A program made the translations under genes and the position numbers. From Rubrivivax sp. (GTDB taxonomy: Bacteria > Pseudomonadota > Gammaproteobacteria > Burkholderiales > Burkholderiaceae_C), in assembly GCA_027491255.1 (NCBI GenBank), contig JAIXWM010000023.1, positions 1-47,967 on the forward strand: 47,967 nt of DNA, read 5' to 3'. Within the stretch, counting starts at the first letter, position 1; every line of letters starts with the position of its first letter. Shown here piece by piece: positions 18,119-26,703 of the stretch. The notes beneath the pieces were generated by a model. That model was not told where the DNA came from, ran no database searches, and saw nothing but the letters and a program-made list of their open reading frames with translations.

Positions 18119-18553
18119 ATGTACCGCAATATCCTGGTGCCTACCGACGGCTCCGAGATTTCCACCCAGGCCGTGCAAGCCGCGGCATCTCTGGCCAAGC
18201 TGACCGGCGCACAGCTTCACGTCCTGAGCGTGAAGGAACCCTTCCCCTACAGCGCGATCTCCGAGATGCAGCCCGTGGCGCCGCAGGAGTTCTACGACGC
18301 GCAGGAGCGTATCGCGCGCAGTCGCGTCGAGGCGGCCGCCGACGCGGCGCGCGCCAACGGACTGGAGATTGCTGGCGCCACCGTCGAGGCGCTGCACCCC
18401 TGGGAGGCCATCCTCGATCACGCGAAGAGCCGGAAGTGCGACCTGATCGTCATGGCCTCCCACGGTCGGCGCGGCATCAGCGCGCTGCTGCTGGGCAGCG
18501 AAACCCAGAAGGTCCTCACGCACAGCGCGATCCCGGTGCTCGTCATCAAGTAG
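18119..18553 (+). CDS. universal stress protein (UspA family)
   Basis: This 144-residue cytoplasmic protein has a single Usp domain. It begins MYRNILVPTDGSE with the conserved first-strand Asp and ends with the nucleotide-binding pattern G-x2-G-x9-G-(S/T), seen as SHGRRGISALLLGSETQKVLTHS. That makes it an ATP-binding-type Usp, linked to survival under starvation or oxygen limitation. The start ATG 18119 has GAGGG nine bases upstream. It converges with the CobD/CbiB-family gene. Control by low oxygen is suggested by the TTGAC-N4-GTCAA palindrome. Confidence 0.94.
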   Translation: MYRNILVPTDGSEISTQAVQAAASLAKLTGAQLHVLSVKEPFPYSAISEMQPVAPQEFYDAQERIARSRVEAAADAARANGLEIAGATVEALHPWEAILDHAKSRKCDLIVMASHGRRGISALLLGSETQKVLTHSAIPVLVIK

Positions 18554-18568
18554 CAGGCCTTGGCCTGC
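18553..18568. terminator. hairpin between convergent uspA and CobD/CbiB-family genes
   Basis: GCAGGCC and GGCCTGC form a perfect 7-bp inverted repeat with a TT centre, starting at the last base of the uspA stop codon. A second weak hairpin, GGGA...TCCC around AAAAGAC, follows at 18582-18596. Together they fit a bidirectional terminator zone in this 49-base convergent gap, but there is no clear T-run. Confidence 0.4.
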
Positions 18569-18602
18569 AAGACGGGCGTGGAGGGAAAAGACTCCCGGGC
18601 CG

Positions 18603-19598
18603 TCAGCCGAGCACGTTGGCCAGGGTCAGCAAGGCCACCAGAAGCATCCACAACGCCACCGACCGCCACACCAGCCCGACCATGCTCTGCAGGTGCGCGC
18701 CCTGCGGCAGGTGAACCGAGCGCGTATCAGGGGCCGCGGCCGGCGCCTCCAGGTCGTCGACCCCGGGGACATCGGTCGCCGCGGGCGGGGGCGGGCCGGC
18801 GTCGGGCAAGGGCACGCCAAGCTGCACGCGCATCGCGCCCGCAGCCGATGCGAGCACCGTGCCTTCGTTGCGGTCGTCCCAGAGACCGGCGTCGCGGCGC
18901 CAGCTGTTGACGTCCTCCTCGAAGCTTCCGACGATGGCAAAGCCCACCGCCGTCAGCCGGGCCGGCACGTGGTCGACGCGCGCGAACCAGCGCCGCGCGA
19001 TCTCGGCCAGCCGCGCATTGACGGGCGCGCCGTCGTCTTCCCGGTGAGGTTGCCAGTGGCGCGCGGCGAAGGCGGCCAGCCGGTACAGCACCGCCCCCGC
19101 CGGCCCGAGGCCCAGCGCCGACAGGACCACGAACCAGAAGAACACGCCCAGGACATAGCGATGGGCAGCCAGCAGCGCGTGCTCGATCACCTGGCGCAGC
19201 AGCTCGGTGCGTGGCAGCTCGGCAGCGTCGATGCGGCGCCACTGGGCGAGCAGGCGGCGGGCCTCCAGCTCGTCACCGCGGTCCAGCGCGTCGCGGATAT
19301 CGGTCACGTAATGCGTGAACTGCCTGAAGCCCAGAGTCAGGTACAGCACGAGGACGTCGAAGGCCAGGGCCAGGAACAGGCTCTGGTGGCGCAGGCCCAG
19401 ATAGATCACCGCGGTCAGGAGCGCGGGCGCCAGCACGGCGACACACCAGACCACCGCCGCATGGTGCGGCCGTCCGGCATCGAGATTGCGCGCGGCCCAG
19501 TCGGCCCAGCCGGCCACGGCAGCCCGCAGCCGCGTGGCCCTGGGCAATGGCTTCAACTGCTCCGCGAGCAGCGCAAACAGCACGGCGAAGAAGGTCAT
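18603..19598 (-). CDS. CobD/CbiB-family membrane protein
   Basis: The 331-residue protein belongs to the CobD/CbiB superfamily, whose best-known members act in late cobalamin synthesis. It starts MTFFAVLFALLAEQLKPLPR and has about four membrane segments, a conserved DVLVLYLTLGFRQF segment, and HALLAAHRYVLGVFFWFVVL. Burkholderiales commonly carry such a protein away from any cobalamin cluster. No cob gene lies nearby here, so a true role in vitamin B12 synthesis is doubtful; a relation to AmpE-like proteins of the same fold is possible. A proline/alanine-rich stretch near residues 270-300 looks like a linker before the last hydrophobic helix. Confidence 0.85.
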   Translation of the reverse strand: MTFFAVLFALLAEQLKPLPRATRLRAAVAGWADWAARNLDAGRPHHAAVVWCVAVLAPALLTAVIYLGLRHQSLFLALAFDVLVLYLTLGFRQFTHYVTDIRDALDRGDELEARRLLAQWRRIDAAELPRTELLRQVIEHALLAAHRYVLGVFFWFVVLSALGLGPAGAVLYRLAAFAARHWQPHREDDGAPVNARLAEIARRWFARVDHVPARLTAVGFAIVGSFEEDVNSWRRDAGLWDDRNEGTVLASAAGAMRVQLGVPLPDAGPPPPAATDVPGVDDLEAPAAAPDTRSVHLPQGAHLQSMVGLVWRSVALWMLLVALLTLANVLG

Positions 19599-19699
19599 CA
19601 GGCGCGATGATAGCCAGCCCGTGAGCCCGTGGCAGACTTCGCCCCGGGGAACATTTCGCCCCGGGGCAGACTAGCCCCCACCCCGCAGGAGACTGGACG

Positions 19700-20116
19700 A
19701 TGGGAATCAGCTGGCTCTCGGTCCTGCAGGCCGTGCCCTGGTCCGATGTGATCTCGAATGCGCCCAAGGTTGCCGAGGGCGCGCGCAAGCTCTGGAAATC
19801 CGCCGGCAATCGCGGCGCGCCGGCCGACGACGCGGCGGGCGCCCAGGACCCCGTGGTCGACACCCCGACCACTGCACCTGCGGATGCGGCGGTGGCGCAA
19901 TTGCAGGCGCGCACCCGCCAACTCGAGCACGCCATCGCGGACCTGCGCCAGCAGCTGCAACAGTCCAACGAAGTGATCACTACCCTGGCCGAGCAGAACA
20001 CCCAGCTCGTCGCGCGCGTGGAGATGAACCGCGTGCGCCTGCAGCGCACGCTCGCGCTGGCCGCGGCGGCCGGGGTCCTGGCGCTCGGCACCCTGGCGGC
20101 GCTGCTGCTGCGCTGA
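19700..20116 (+). CDS. hypothetical coiled-coil protein with C-terminal membrane anchor
   Basis: This 138-residue protein has an N-terminal segment MGISWLSVLQAVPWSDVISNAPKVAEGARKLWKS, an alanine/proline/aspartate-rich linker (about 37-62), a coiled coil (AVAQLQARTRQLEHAIADLRQQL and on to about residue 108) and a C-terminal hydrophobic helix (about 117-137). I recognise it only as a type of small protein conserved in Burkholderiales. The layout suggests an inner-membrane protein with its tail in the membrane and its coiled coil in the cytoplasm. The start ATG 19700 has GCAGGAG upstream. It is followed by the DUF3717-DUF1289 gene after 76 bases. Confidence 0.8.
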   Translation: MGISWLSVLQAVPWSDVISNAPKVAEGARKLWKSAGNRGAPADDAAGAQDPVVDTPTTAPADAAVAQLQARTRQLEHAIADLRQQLQQSNEVITTLAEQNTQLVARVEMNRVRLQRTLALAAAAGVLALGTLAALLLR

Positions 20117-20192
20117 ACGGCGCCCCAGCGGTCCGGCCGGCGCCGACGCGGCCGGCGCGCGCAGCCGTTATGCTGCGCCCCCCGCATCCGCC

Positions 20193-20663
20193 ATGGCCGC
20201 CATCCACATCACCGACATCGAGAGCGCCATCAATCATTGGCGTGAACGCTCGCCCTCGCCCGACGGCGTGACCGCCTGCGCCCCGGTGCGAGCGCTGGCC
20301 GAGGTCTACGCCCTGATGGTCTACTACCGTGAGAGCGAGTGCGACGAGGCCAGCATGCCCGAGGCCGCGCGCGCGGCCTGGCTCACCTGGTACGGCACGA
20401 TGCCCGACGCACCCTGCATCGCCATCTGCTCGACCAGCCAAGGCGATGCCGAGTGCAAGGGGTGCGGCCGCAGCTTCGACGAGGTGCAGCACTGGACGGC
20501 CTACACACCGGGGCAGAAGCGCGCCGTCTGGCGGCGCATCACCCAGGAAGGCCGCGCCTGGCGCTTCAACCGCTACGCCGAGCGCGCGCGTGAGGCGACC
20601 GCCGCCACGGCCTCGCCGGGTCCGCAGTCGCCGGCCAGCGGACCGGCGGGGACCCCGACTTGA
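20193..20663 (+). CDS. DUF3717-DUF1289 fusion protein
   Basis: The 156-residue protein joins two small domains of unknown function. Residues about 5-60 match DUF3717 (ITDIESAINHWRERSPSPDG then VRALAEVYALMVYYRE). Residues about 76-120 match DUF1289 (PCIAICSTS, ECKGCGRSFDEVQHW, RAVWRRI), with four cysteines that probably bind a metal or an iron-sulfur cluster. The tail is disordered and rich in Ala/Pro/Ser. The stop codon overlaps the TTG start of the MATE transporter gene (TTGA), so the two are translationally coupled. Confidence 0.85.
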   Translation: MAAIHITDIESAINHWRERSPSPDGVTACAPVRALAEVYALMVYYRESECDEASMPEAARAAWLTWYGTMPDAPCIAICSTSQGDAECKGCGRSFDEVQHWTAYTPGQKRAVWRRITQEGRAWRFNRYAERAREATAATASPGPQSPASGPAGTPT

Positions 20664-22081
20664 GTCCTCTGCCGCCCGCGGCAGTGACCAGCGTGTCGCG
20701 GCCCACCGGCATCCACGGCTGGCGTGCGAGCGCGCGCGAGATCGCGCCATTGGCCTGGCCGGTGCTGATCGGGCAGGTGTCGGTGCTCGCGTTCGCCACC
20801 GTCGACACCCTGCTCGTGGCGCGCTACTCCGCAGTCGACCTGGCGGCGCTGGCCGTGGGAGCGGCCGCCTACATCACCATCTTCATCGGCTTCATGGGTG
20901 TGGTGCTCGCGGTCAGCCCGATCGCGGGGCAGCTGTTCGGCGCCGGTCAGCACGCGCAGGCCGGGCGGCAGGCGCACCAGGCCGTGTGGGTGGCGCTCGG
21001 CCTGTCGGCCGTGGGCAGCACGCTGCTGGTCTTCCCGGCGCCCTTCCTCGCGCTGTCTCGTGCCTCGCCAGAGGTGGCCGACAAGGTGAGCGGCTACCTG
21101 CTCGCGCTCGCGTTCTCGCTGCCGGCTTCGCTGCTGTTCACGGTGTTTCGCGGTTTCAACACGGCCGTGTCGCGGCCGAAAGCGGTGATGCTGCTGCAGG
21201 TGGGTGCGCTCGCCGTGAAGATACCGGCTTCGGCGGCTCTGGTCTGGGGGGTGCCGGCGCTCGGCTTGCCCGCGCTCGGCGTGGTGGGCTGCGGCATCGC
21301 CACCGGGATCGCGATGTGGGTCCAGGCTGGGGTGGCCTGGTGGGTGGTGCGGCGCGATCCCTTCTACGCGCCCTTCGCCCTGGCCGGCCGCGGCCTGGAT
21401 GCACCCGACCGGCGCGCGCTGGCCACGCACCTGAAGCTCGGACTGCCCATGGGCGCCTCGATCCTGATCGAGGTCTCGGGTTTCAGTTTCATGGCGCTGT
21501 TCATCTCGCGTCTGGGCACGACGTCAGCGGCCGGACACCAGATCGCGGTCAACATGGCCACGCTGATGTTCATGCTGCCGCTGGCGATGGCCAGCGCCGT
21601 GTCCACTCTGGTGGCGCAGCGCGTGGGCGCGCGCGACGCGGCGGGCGCCGCGCGCATCGCCGTGCACGGGCTGGCGCTCGGTGGCGGGTTGTCGACGCTG
21701 CTGGCTGCCGCCGTCGCCCTCGGCGGACCGGCCATCGTCGGCCTGTACACGCGCGACGCCGCAGTGGCCGCGGTGGCGCTGCCGCTGATGGCGTGGGTGG
21801 CCCTGTTCCACATCGCCGACGCCGTGCAGACGATCGCCGCCTTCGCGCTGCGCGCCTTCCGCATCGCCACCGTGCCGCTGCTGATTTACGCGGCCTCGCT
21901 CTGGGGGCTGGGGCTGGGAGGCGGCTACGCGGTCGCCTTCGACCTTGGCGGTGTCACGCCGGCCAGCCTGCGGGGCGCGCCGGGCTTCTGGTTCGCGTCG
22001 ACCCTCGGGTTGATGGTCGCGGGCCTCGCCCTGGGCGGCTTCCTGTTCTGGGTGCTGCGGCAGCGTCGAATCGCAGCCTGA
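20660..22081 (+). CDS. MATE family efflux transporter
   Basis: The 473-residue inner-membrane protein is a multidrug and toxic compound extrusion exporter that uses a proton or sodium gradient. It has two MatE repeats, each starting with the family pattern: EIAPLAWPVLIGQVSVLAFATVDTLLVA near residue 30 and LKLGLPMGASILIEVSGFSFMALF near 258. Other marks are SPIAGQLFGAGQH and VSTLVAQRVGARD. About twelve membrane helices are expected. The TTG start at 20660 overlaps the upstream stop. Later GTG codons (20684 and 20693) are alternatives, since the first residues are not conserved. Confidence 0.93.
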   Translation: MSPLPPAAVTSVSRPTGIHGWRASAREIAPLAWPVLIGQVSVLAFATVDTLLVARYSAVDLAALAVGAAAYITIFIGFMGVVLAVSPIAGQLFGAGQHAQAGRQAHQAVWVALGLSAVGSTLLVFPAPFLALSRASPEVADKVSGYLLALAFSLPASLLFTVFRGFNTAVSRPKAVMLLQVGALAVKIPASAALVWGVPALGLPALGVVGCGIATGIAMWVQAGVAWWVVRRDPFYAPFALAGRGLDAPDRRALATHLKLGLPMGASILIEVSGFSFMALFISRLGTTSAAGHQIAVNMATLMFMLPLAMASAVSTLVAQRVGARDAAGAARIAVHGLALGGGLSTLLAAAVALGGPAIVGLYTRDAAVAAVALPLMAWVALFHIADAVQTIAAFALRAFRIATVPLLIYAASLWGLGLGGGYAVAFDLGGVTPASLRGAPGFWFASTLGLMVAGLALGGFLFWVLRQRRIAA

Positions 22082-22088
22082 GCTCGGA

Positions 22089-23621
22089 TCAACGCGGCAG
22101 CGTGATCGTGAAGCAGCTGCCGCCGCCCTCACGCGCGACGCATCGCGATTCGCCACCATGGCGACGCGCGATCTGGCGCACCAGCGCCAACCCCAGTCCG
22201 ACCCCGCCTTCGCGCTCGGCGTGACCGGGCAGGCGCATGAAAGGCTCGAAGACGCGCTCGCGCCAGGCCTCGGGCACGCCCGGGCCGCTGTCGCACACGC
22301 GAACGACCGCCCCGCCCGCCGCCGTGTTCGCCCCCCCCGGGTGATGATCGTCGCGCGGGTGATCCCCACGGACCGCGAGCTCGGCCGCCCCCACAGGCTC
22401 CACCGAGACGAGGATGTCGTCGCCACCGTAGCGGCGCGCGTTCTCCAGCAGGTTGCGCAGAGCGCGCCGCAGCAGGCGTTCGTCACCCCTGACGACCGTC
22501 GGCGTGCCTTCGACGGTCGCGCCGACACGCGACGCCTCCTCCGCCGCCAAGGCGAGCAGGTCGACCGGCTCGCGCGCGACGACGTCCTGGGCGGCGTCCA
22601 GACGACTGGCCAGCAACACCTCTTCCACCAGCGCGTCGAGTTCGGCGATGTTGGTATCGATCTCGGCGCGCAGACGAGCGCGTTGCGCCGCCGGCGCGTC
22701 CTCCAGCATCGCCAGCGCCATCTTCAGGCGGGCCAGCGGCGAGCGCAGTTCGTGGCTCGAGTTGGCCAGCAGACTCTGGTGCGAACGCACCAGCGTCTCG
22801 ATGCGCTGCGCGGCGCGGTTGAAGCTTGCCGCGACAGCCGCCACCTCGTCGCGTCCGTCCTCGGGAACCCGGTGCGACAGGGCGCCGGCGCCAAAACGCT
22901 CCACGCCCTGTTGCAGCGTTTCGAGGCGGCGCGTGAGCCGGCGCACCACAGGCCAGGCGCCTGCTGCCACGGCCAGGAACAGCACCACGACCAGCACGGC
23001 GAGCCCGAGGCCACCGGTGAGTACTGACCAGCCCCGCAGCAGCATGGGGCCGGGGGGCAGCACGGGACCGGGTGGCCGGCCCGTCATGCCGCCCGTGTCC
23101 GGCGCCATCGCCGGATCGCCATCGCCCCGGCGCGCAAATCCGGGCATGCCCATCACGCCGCCGGGGCCCATGCCGACCGCGCCCCCAGGCCCAACCCGGT
23201 GGGCGGGCCCGTGCCCGCCCATGGCCAGGCTACGAGGCGGGCGGCGCGCGACCCAGAGCGTGCGGCCGTCTTCCAGCGACACCATGAGCGCAGGCGGAGC
23301 CTCTGCAAAGGCCGCCCCGCGCCGCGGCCAGTTCTCGGACGCCGCAATGCGTCGCCCCTGTGGATCGTCCAGGGCCAAGGGTACGCGCAGCCGTTCAGAC
23401 CAGTCCTGCAGGACCCGCACCTGCTCCTGCGCAGGCGCATCGGGTGCGGGCAGCGTGCGCAGGATCAGTTCGGCCCAGGCCTCGATCCGCTCCTGCACCG
23501 CGGCTTCCATCCGCGCGCGCTCCTGCGTCAGGTGACGCTGCACGAGCCAACCCGACGCGAGGGCGAACAAGGCCAGGGCCGCGAGGACGGTGAGCCAGAT
23601 CCGCAGGTACAGCGAGCGCAT
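22089..23621 (-). CDS. sensor histidine kinase, CpxA-like organisation
   Basis: This is an inner-membrane two-component sensor of 510 residues from ATG 23621; an in-frame ATG at 23666 would add 15. It has TM1 (about 5-28), a periplasmic domain, TM2 (about 198-223), HAMP, HisKA with the phosphorylated His at about 290 (NSSHELRSPLARL), the N box NLLENARRYG, and G boxes DSGPGVP and GVGLGLALV. The periplasmic part has a Met/Gly/Pro-rich stretch (about 133-195) that could bind metal or be flexible. A His-rich insert (GDHPRDDHHPGG, about 419-430) interrupts the ATPase domain between the N and G1 boxes. It follows the response regulator on the same strand. The partner and a Spy-like gene suggest envelope or metal stress sensing. 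Confidence 0.92.
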   Translation of the reverse strand: MRSLYLRIWLTVLAALALFALASGWLVQRHLTQERARMEAAVQERIEAWAELILRTLPAPDAPAQEQVRVLQDWSERLRVPLALDDPQGRRIAASENWPRRGAAFAEAPPALMVSLEDGRTLWVARRPPRSLAMGGHGPAHRVGPGGAVGMGPGGVMGMPGFARRGDGDPAMAPDTGGMTGRPPGPVLPPGPMLLRGWSVLTGGLGLAVLVVVLFLAVAAGAWPVVRRLTRRLETLQQGVERFGAGALSHRVPEDGRDEVAAVAASFNRAAQRIETLVRSHQSLLANSSHELRSPLARLKMALAMLEDAPAAQRARLRAEIDTNIAELDALVEEVLLASRLDAAQDVVAREPVDLLALAAEEASRVGATVEGTPTVVRGDERLLRRALRNLLENARRYGGDDILVSVEPVGAAELAVRGDHPRDDHHPGGANTAAGGAVVRVCDSGPGVPEAWRERVFEPFMRLPGHAEREGGVGLGLALVRQIARRHGGESRCVAREGGGSCFTITLPR

Positions 23622-23715
23622 GAGGCGAAGGCTCCAGGCTCGCGCCGGCTGTCGTGAGTCGACCATCCAGGGCTTTCAGTCCCGGATGGCAAACGCAGGG
23701 GAGCTTGTCACCGTC

Positions 23716-24423
23716 TCAAGCGTCCAACCGGCGCGCGAACACATAGCCTGCGCCGCGCACGGTGAGCAGCCGTTTCGGATCGCGTGGATCGTCCTCGATG
23801 GCCGCGCGGATGCGCGAGACGTGGACGTCGATGCTGCGGTCGAAGGCCTCCAGCGCGTGCCCCTTGAGCGCGTCCATGATCTGGTCGCGGCTGAGCACGC
23901 GGCCCGCCGCGCGCGCGAGCACGACGAGCAGGTCGAACTGGTGCGAGGTCAGCTCGCAGGGGTGGCCGTCCAGGCGGGCCTGGCGCGCGGCAAGATCGAT
24001 CACGAGCCGCCCGAACTCGAGCACCTCGTCGCCGGTGGCGGAAGGCGCCGGGGCCGCACGCCGCAGCAGCGCCTTGACACGGGCCAGCAGTTCCCGTGGC
24101 TCGAACGGCTTGGGCAGGTAGTCGTCGGCGCCGAGTTCCAGCCCGACGACTCGGTCCATCGGCTCGCCGCGCGCGGTCAACATCAGCAAGGGAAGCCGGC
24201 GTGTGCGCGCGTCGGCGCGCAGCTCACGCGTCAGCTCCAGCCCGTCACCGTCGGGCAGCATCAAGTCCAGCAGCAGCGCTTCATGCCCGCCCTGGCGCAG
24301 CAACTCGCGTCCGCCCGCCAGGGTGGGCGCGGTCTCCACGGCGTAGCCCTGCGCGCGCAGGTAGTCAGCCACCATGTCGGTCAGACGGGTGTCGTCGTCG
24401 ATCAGGAGCAGCTTGTGGGGCAT
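23716..24423 (-). CDS. OmpR-family response regulator, CpxR-like
   Basis: This 235-residue DNA-binding regulator has a receiver domain (1-120) with acidic pocket D9-D11, phosphorylated D53 (LLLDLMLPDGDG), T83 and K105, and a winged-helix domain (135-232). The stretch MLTARGEPMDRVVGLELGADDYLPKPFEPREL and the later AFDRSIDVHVSRIRAAIED closely resemble E. coli CpxR. It lies between the sensor kinase gene and the Spy/CpxP-like gene, all on the minus strand. No strong ribosome site precedes the start. A perfect palindrome (GCGGGCATGCCCGC) lies 31 bases upstream. Confidence 0.93.
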   Translation of the reverse strand: MPHKLLLIDDDTRLTDMVADYLRAQGYAVETAPTLAGGRELLRQGGHEALLLDLMLPDGDGLELTRELRADARTRRLPLLMLTARGEPMDRVVGLELGADDYLPKPFEPRELLARVKALLRRAAPAPSATGDEVLEFGRLVIDLAARQARLDGHPCELTSHQFDLLVVLARAAGRVLSRDQIMDALKGHALEAFDRSIDVHVSRIRAAIEDDPRDPKRLLTVRGAGYVFARRLDA

Positions 24424-24699
24424 GGGCAGATGGCATCGAGATTATTGATGCGAGCGGGCATGCCCGCGCCCTGACGCTGGAGCCAGTGGGTCAGGCTTCG
24501 ACAGGACCGGGGCGAACCCTGGATAAGGTATTCACCCCTGCGGACCCGGACGCCGAACCGTGGGCCATGCACCGGCCACAGGCCCTGCGAAGGACCCGTG
24601 GTCCACCGCACCTGCGCTGGGCGTCACCGCATGCCGGCCGGTTGACCCACCGGCGGCGCGGCTCGCCGCCGGCTGCGGGTGTTCACCTCCCAGCCACGC
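24424..24699. other. gap between CpxR-like and Spy-like genes with palindrome and stem-loop
   Basis: GCGGGCATGCCCGC at 24454-24467 is a 14-bp perfect palindrome just upstream of the regulator gene and could be an operator. CCGGCGGCG and CGCCGCCGG at 24650-24672 form a 9-bp stem with a 5-base loop just after the Spy-like stop codon, without a T-run; it may reduce read-through from the Spy-like gene. No gene is visible. Confidence 0.5.
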
Positions 24700-25284
24700 T
24701 CAGGACTTCGGCGCCTCGAGCGCGCGGCGCTCCTGGTGATGACGATGCATCATGTCGCGCCGCTGCTTGGCGTGAGCGGCCAGCTTCTCGCGCTGCTCGG
24801 GCGTGAGCACCCGGCCGGCGTCCACCATCGCCTGGGTCATGCGCTTGCTGGACGCATCATGCTGCGCCATCAACTGCTGGCGCGCCGCTTCGACGGCGGC
24901 TGCATCGATCTCGGGCCGGGCCAGCAGCTCAGCCACCTTCTCCCGCTGCGCGCGGCCCGCCTCACGACCGGCGAGCAGGTCGGATCGGGCCGCCTCCATG
25001 ATCTTGCGCACCTGCGCGCGCTGCTCGGGCGTGGCCTGGACGCGGTCGAGCATGCGCTCGGCCATGCGCATCTCCATGCCGGGGCCGTCGCCGCCGTGCA
25101 TGCGGGCATGCCTGGCATGCATGTCGCCATGCCCGTGCATCGCAGACGCATGGCTTGCGCCGTGCATCGCACCCTGGGCATGGGCCGCGTTGGTCAGGCC
25201 GAAAGCGGCACTGGTGATGGCGACGAGGACCACCACACGGCCGACCGTTCGGGGCAAGCGGGTCGAGAAAGTCAGGGACTTCAT
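24700..25284 (-). CDS. Spy/CpxP-family periplasmic protein, His/Met-rich
   Basis: This 194-residue exported protein has a signal peptide (about residues 1-36, ending AAHAQG), a His/Met-rich segment (about 37-72: MHGASHASAMHGHGDMHARH and on) and an all-helical core with the family's repeated LTPEQ-type motifs, here VQATPEQRAQVRKI and VLTPEQREKLAAH. Spy and CpxP are periplasmic chaperone or sensor-binding proteins of the Cpx response. The His/Met-rich lead suggests copper or other metal binding. A strong AAGGAG precedes the ATG at 25284. Upstream lies a CpxR-like box, and downstream the CpxR-like regulator and kinase. Confidence 0.88.
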   Translation of the reverse strand: MKSLTFSTRLPRTVGRVVVLVAITSAAFGLTNAAHAQGAMHGASHASAMHGHGDMHARHARMHGGDGPGMEMRMAERMLDRVQATPEQRAQVRKIMEAARSDLLAGREAGRAQREKVAELLARPEIDAAAVEAARQQLMAQHDASSKRMTQAMVDAGRVLTPEQREKLAAHAKQRRDMMHRHHQERRALEAPKS

Positions 25285-25355
25285 GGGAGCTCCTTGGAGC
25301 GGTTGACGATGGATGGTACTGTGAACCGCCCAGGTGTCGGCTTGCTTGAGGGCAG

Positions 25356-25370
25356 GTAAAGAACTGTGAA
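25356..25370 (+). promoter_or_regulatory. CpxR-like box upstream of the Spy-like gene
   Basis: GTAAA-N5-GTGAA matches the CpxR consensus GTAAA-N5-GTAAA with one mismatch. It lies 72 bases upstream of the Spy-like start, in the gap shared with the divergent flavoprotein gene. Autocontrol of the Spy-like gene by the neighbouring CpxR-like regulator is a reasonable inference; the match is short, so chance cannot be excluded. Confidence 0.5.
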
Positions 25371-25442
25371 GAGCCAGCGCGCGGGCATGCCGCCGATGCG
25401 GTGGGCCGGCAGACGCTGCCGCTCAGCGCAGACAATGCGGCG

Positions 25443-26657
25443 ATGCCCGCTTCGCAGCCCTGTTCCATCGCCGGCGACGCCACCAGCGGCACCGCACCGG
25501 CGCTGCCGCCCGAGACGCTGGACTGCGTCGTCATCGGCGCGGGCGTCGTGGGCCTGGCGGTGGCCCGTGCGCTGGCCCAGGCCGGGCGCGAAGTCGTCGT
25601 GCTCGAGGCGGCCGAAGGCATCGGCACCGAGACCAGTTCGCGCAACAGCGAGGTCATCCACGCCGGCATCTACTACCCCCAGGGCTCCTGGAAGGCGCGG
25701 CTGTGCGTGTCCGGCCGCGAACAGCTCTACGCCTACTGCGCCGAGCGCGGCGTGCCGCACCGCCGCTGCGGCAAGCTCATCGTCGCCACCGACACCGCCC
25801 AGGAGGCCACGCTGCTGCAGATCCAGGCCAAGGCGCGAGCCAACGGGGTCGACAACCTGTGCCTGCTGACGCGCGCGCAGGCGCGCGCCCTCGAGCCGGA
25901 CGTCGAGTGCACGGGCGCGCTGCTGTCGCCGTCCACAGGCATCGTCGACTCGCACGCCTTCATGCTGGCGCTGCAGGGCGACGCCGAGCACGCCGGGGCC
26001 ACATTCGCCTTCCACAGCGCCGTGCGCCAGGGCCGTGTCGTGGACGGCGGCGTGGAACTCGACGTGGTCGAGACCCCCGAGGGCCTCGGCGCAGGCGCCA
26101 TGCCAGGACCCGACGCTGCGCTGCGGGTGCGCGCGCGCACCGTCGTCAATTGCGCTGGCCTGCACGCGCCGGCGGTGGCGGCGCGCATCGCGGGACCGGC
26201 CGCCACGCTCGCGCCACGTGCCCACTATGCCAAGGGGCACTACTTCACTCTTGCCGGCAGGCACGGCTTCACGCGCCTGATCTACCCGGTGCCGGTGCCC
26301 GGCGGGCTGGGGGTGCACCTGACGCTGGACCTGCAAGGCCAGGCCCGCTTCGGGCCGGACGTGCAGTGGGTCGAGGAGATCGACTACAGCGTCGACGCCG
26401 CGCGGGCCGAGGCCTTCTACGCCGAGGTGCGCCGCTACTGGCCGGGGCTGGCCGACGGGGCGCTGCAGCCGGGCTATGCCGGCATCCGGCCGAAGATCGC
26501 CGGCCCGCAGGCACCGAACCTCGACTTCCGCTTCGACGGCCCGGCGCAGCACGGCGTGCCGGGGCTGTACCACCTCTTCGGCATCGAGTCCCCCGGGCTG
26601 ACGTCGGCACTGGCCATCGGCGAATTGCTGTGCGAGCGCGTGGCCGCCGCAGCGTGA
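25443..26657 (+). CDS. FAD-dependent oxidoreductase, L-2-hydroxyglutarate oxidase (LhgO)-like
   Basis: The 404-residue protein is a DAO-fold flavoprotein. The dinucleotide-binding motif [18 protein letters not shown] is at residues 31-48, followed by [28 protein letters not shown], which is typical of LhgO and related 2-hydroxy-acid oxidases. Further family marks are VNCAGLHA and YAGIRPKI near the C-terminus. LhgO oxidises L-2-hydroxyglutarate to 2-oxoglutarate and feeds electrons to the respiratory chain. The ATG at 25443 was chosen because GACAAT lies exactly six bases upstream, suggesting a leaderless transcript; there is no ribosome site. An AKR-RidA fusion gene follows 46 bases later. 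Confidence 0.88.
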   Translation: MPASQPCSIAGDATSGTAPALPPETLDCVVIGAGVVGLAVARALAQAGREVVVLEAAEGIGTETSSRNSEVIHAGIYYPQGSWKARLCVSGREQLYAYCAERGVPHRRCGKLIVATDTAQEATLLQIQAKARANGVDNLCLLTRAQARALEPDVECTGALLSPSTGIVDSHAFMLALQGDAEHAGATFAFHSAVRQGRVVDGGVELDVVETPEGLGAGAMPGPDAALRVRARTVVNCAGLHAPAVAARIAGPAATLAPRAHYAKGHYFTLAGRHGFTRLIYPVPVPGGLGVHLTLDLQGQARFGPDVQWVEEIDYSVDAARAEAFYAEVRRYWPGLADGALQPGYAGIRPKIAGPQAPNLDFRFDGPAQHGVPGLYHLFGIESPGLTSALAIGELLCERVAAAA

Positions 26658-26703
26658 GACGGCGCAGCCTGTGCGCCCGCCCGCGCCCCGTAGACTTGCA
26701 CCG

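Noticed and set aside
24496..24519. Possible decayed copy of the REP-like repeat (CTTCGACAGG then diverging)
   Set aside because: Only the first ten bases match well; the remaining half differs, so chance similarity is likely.
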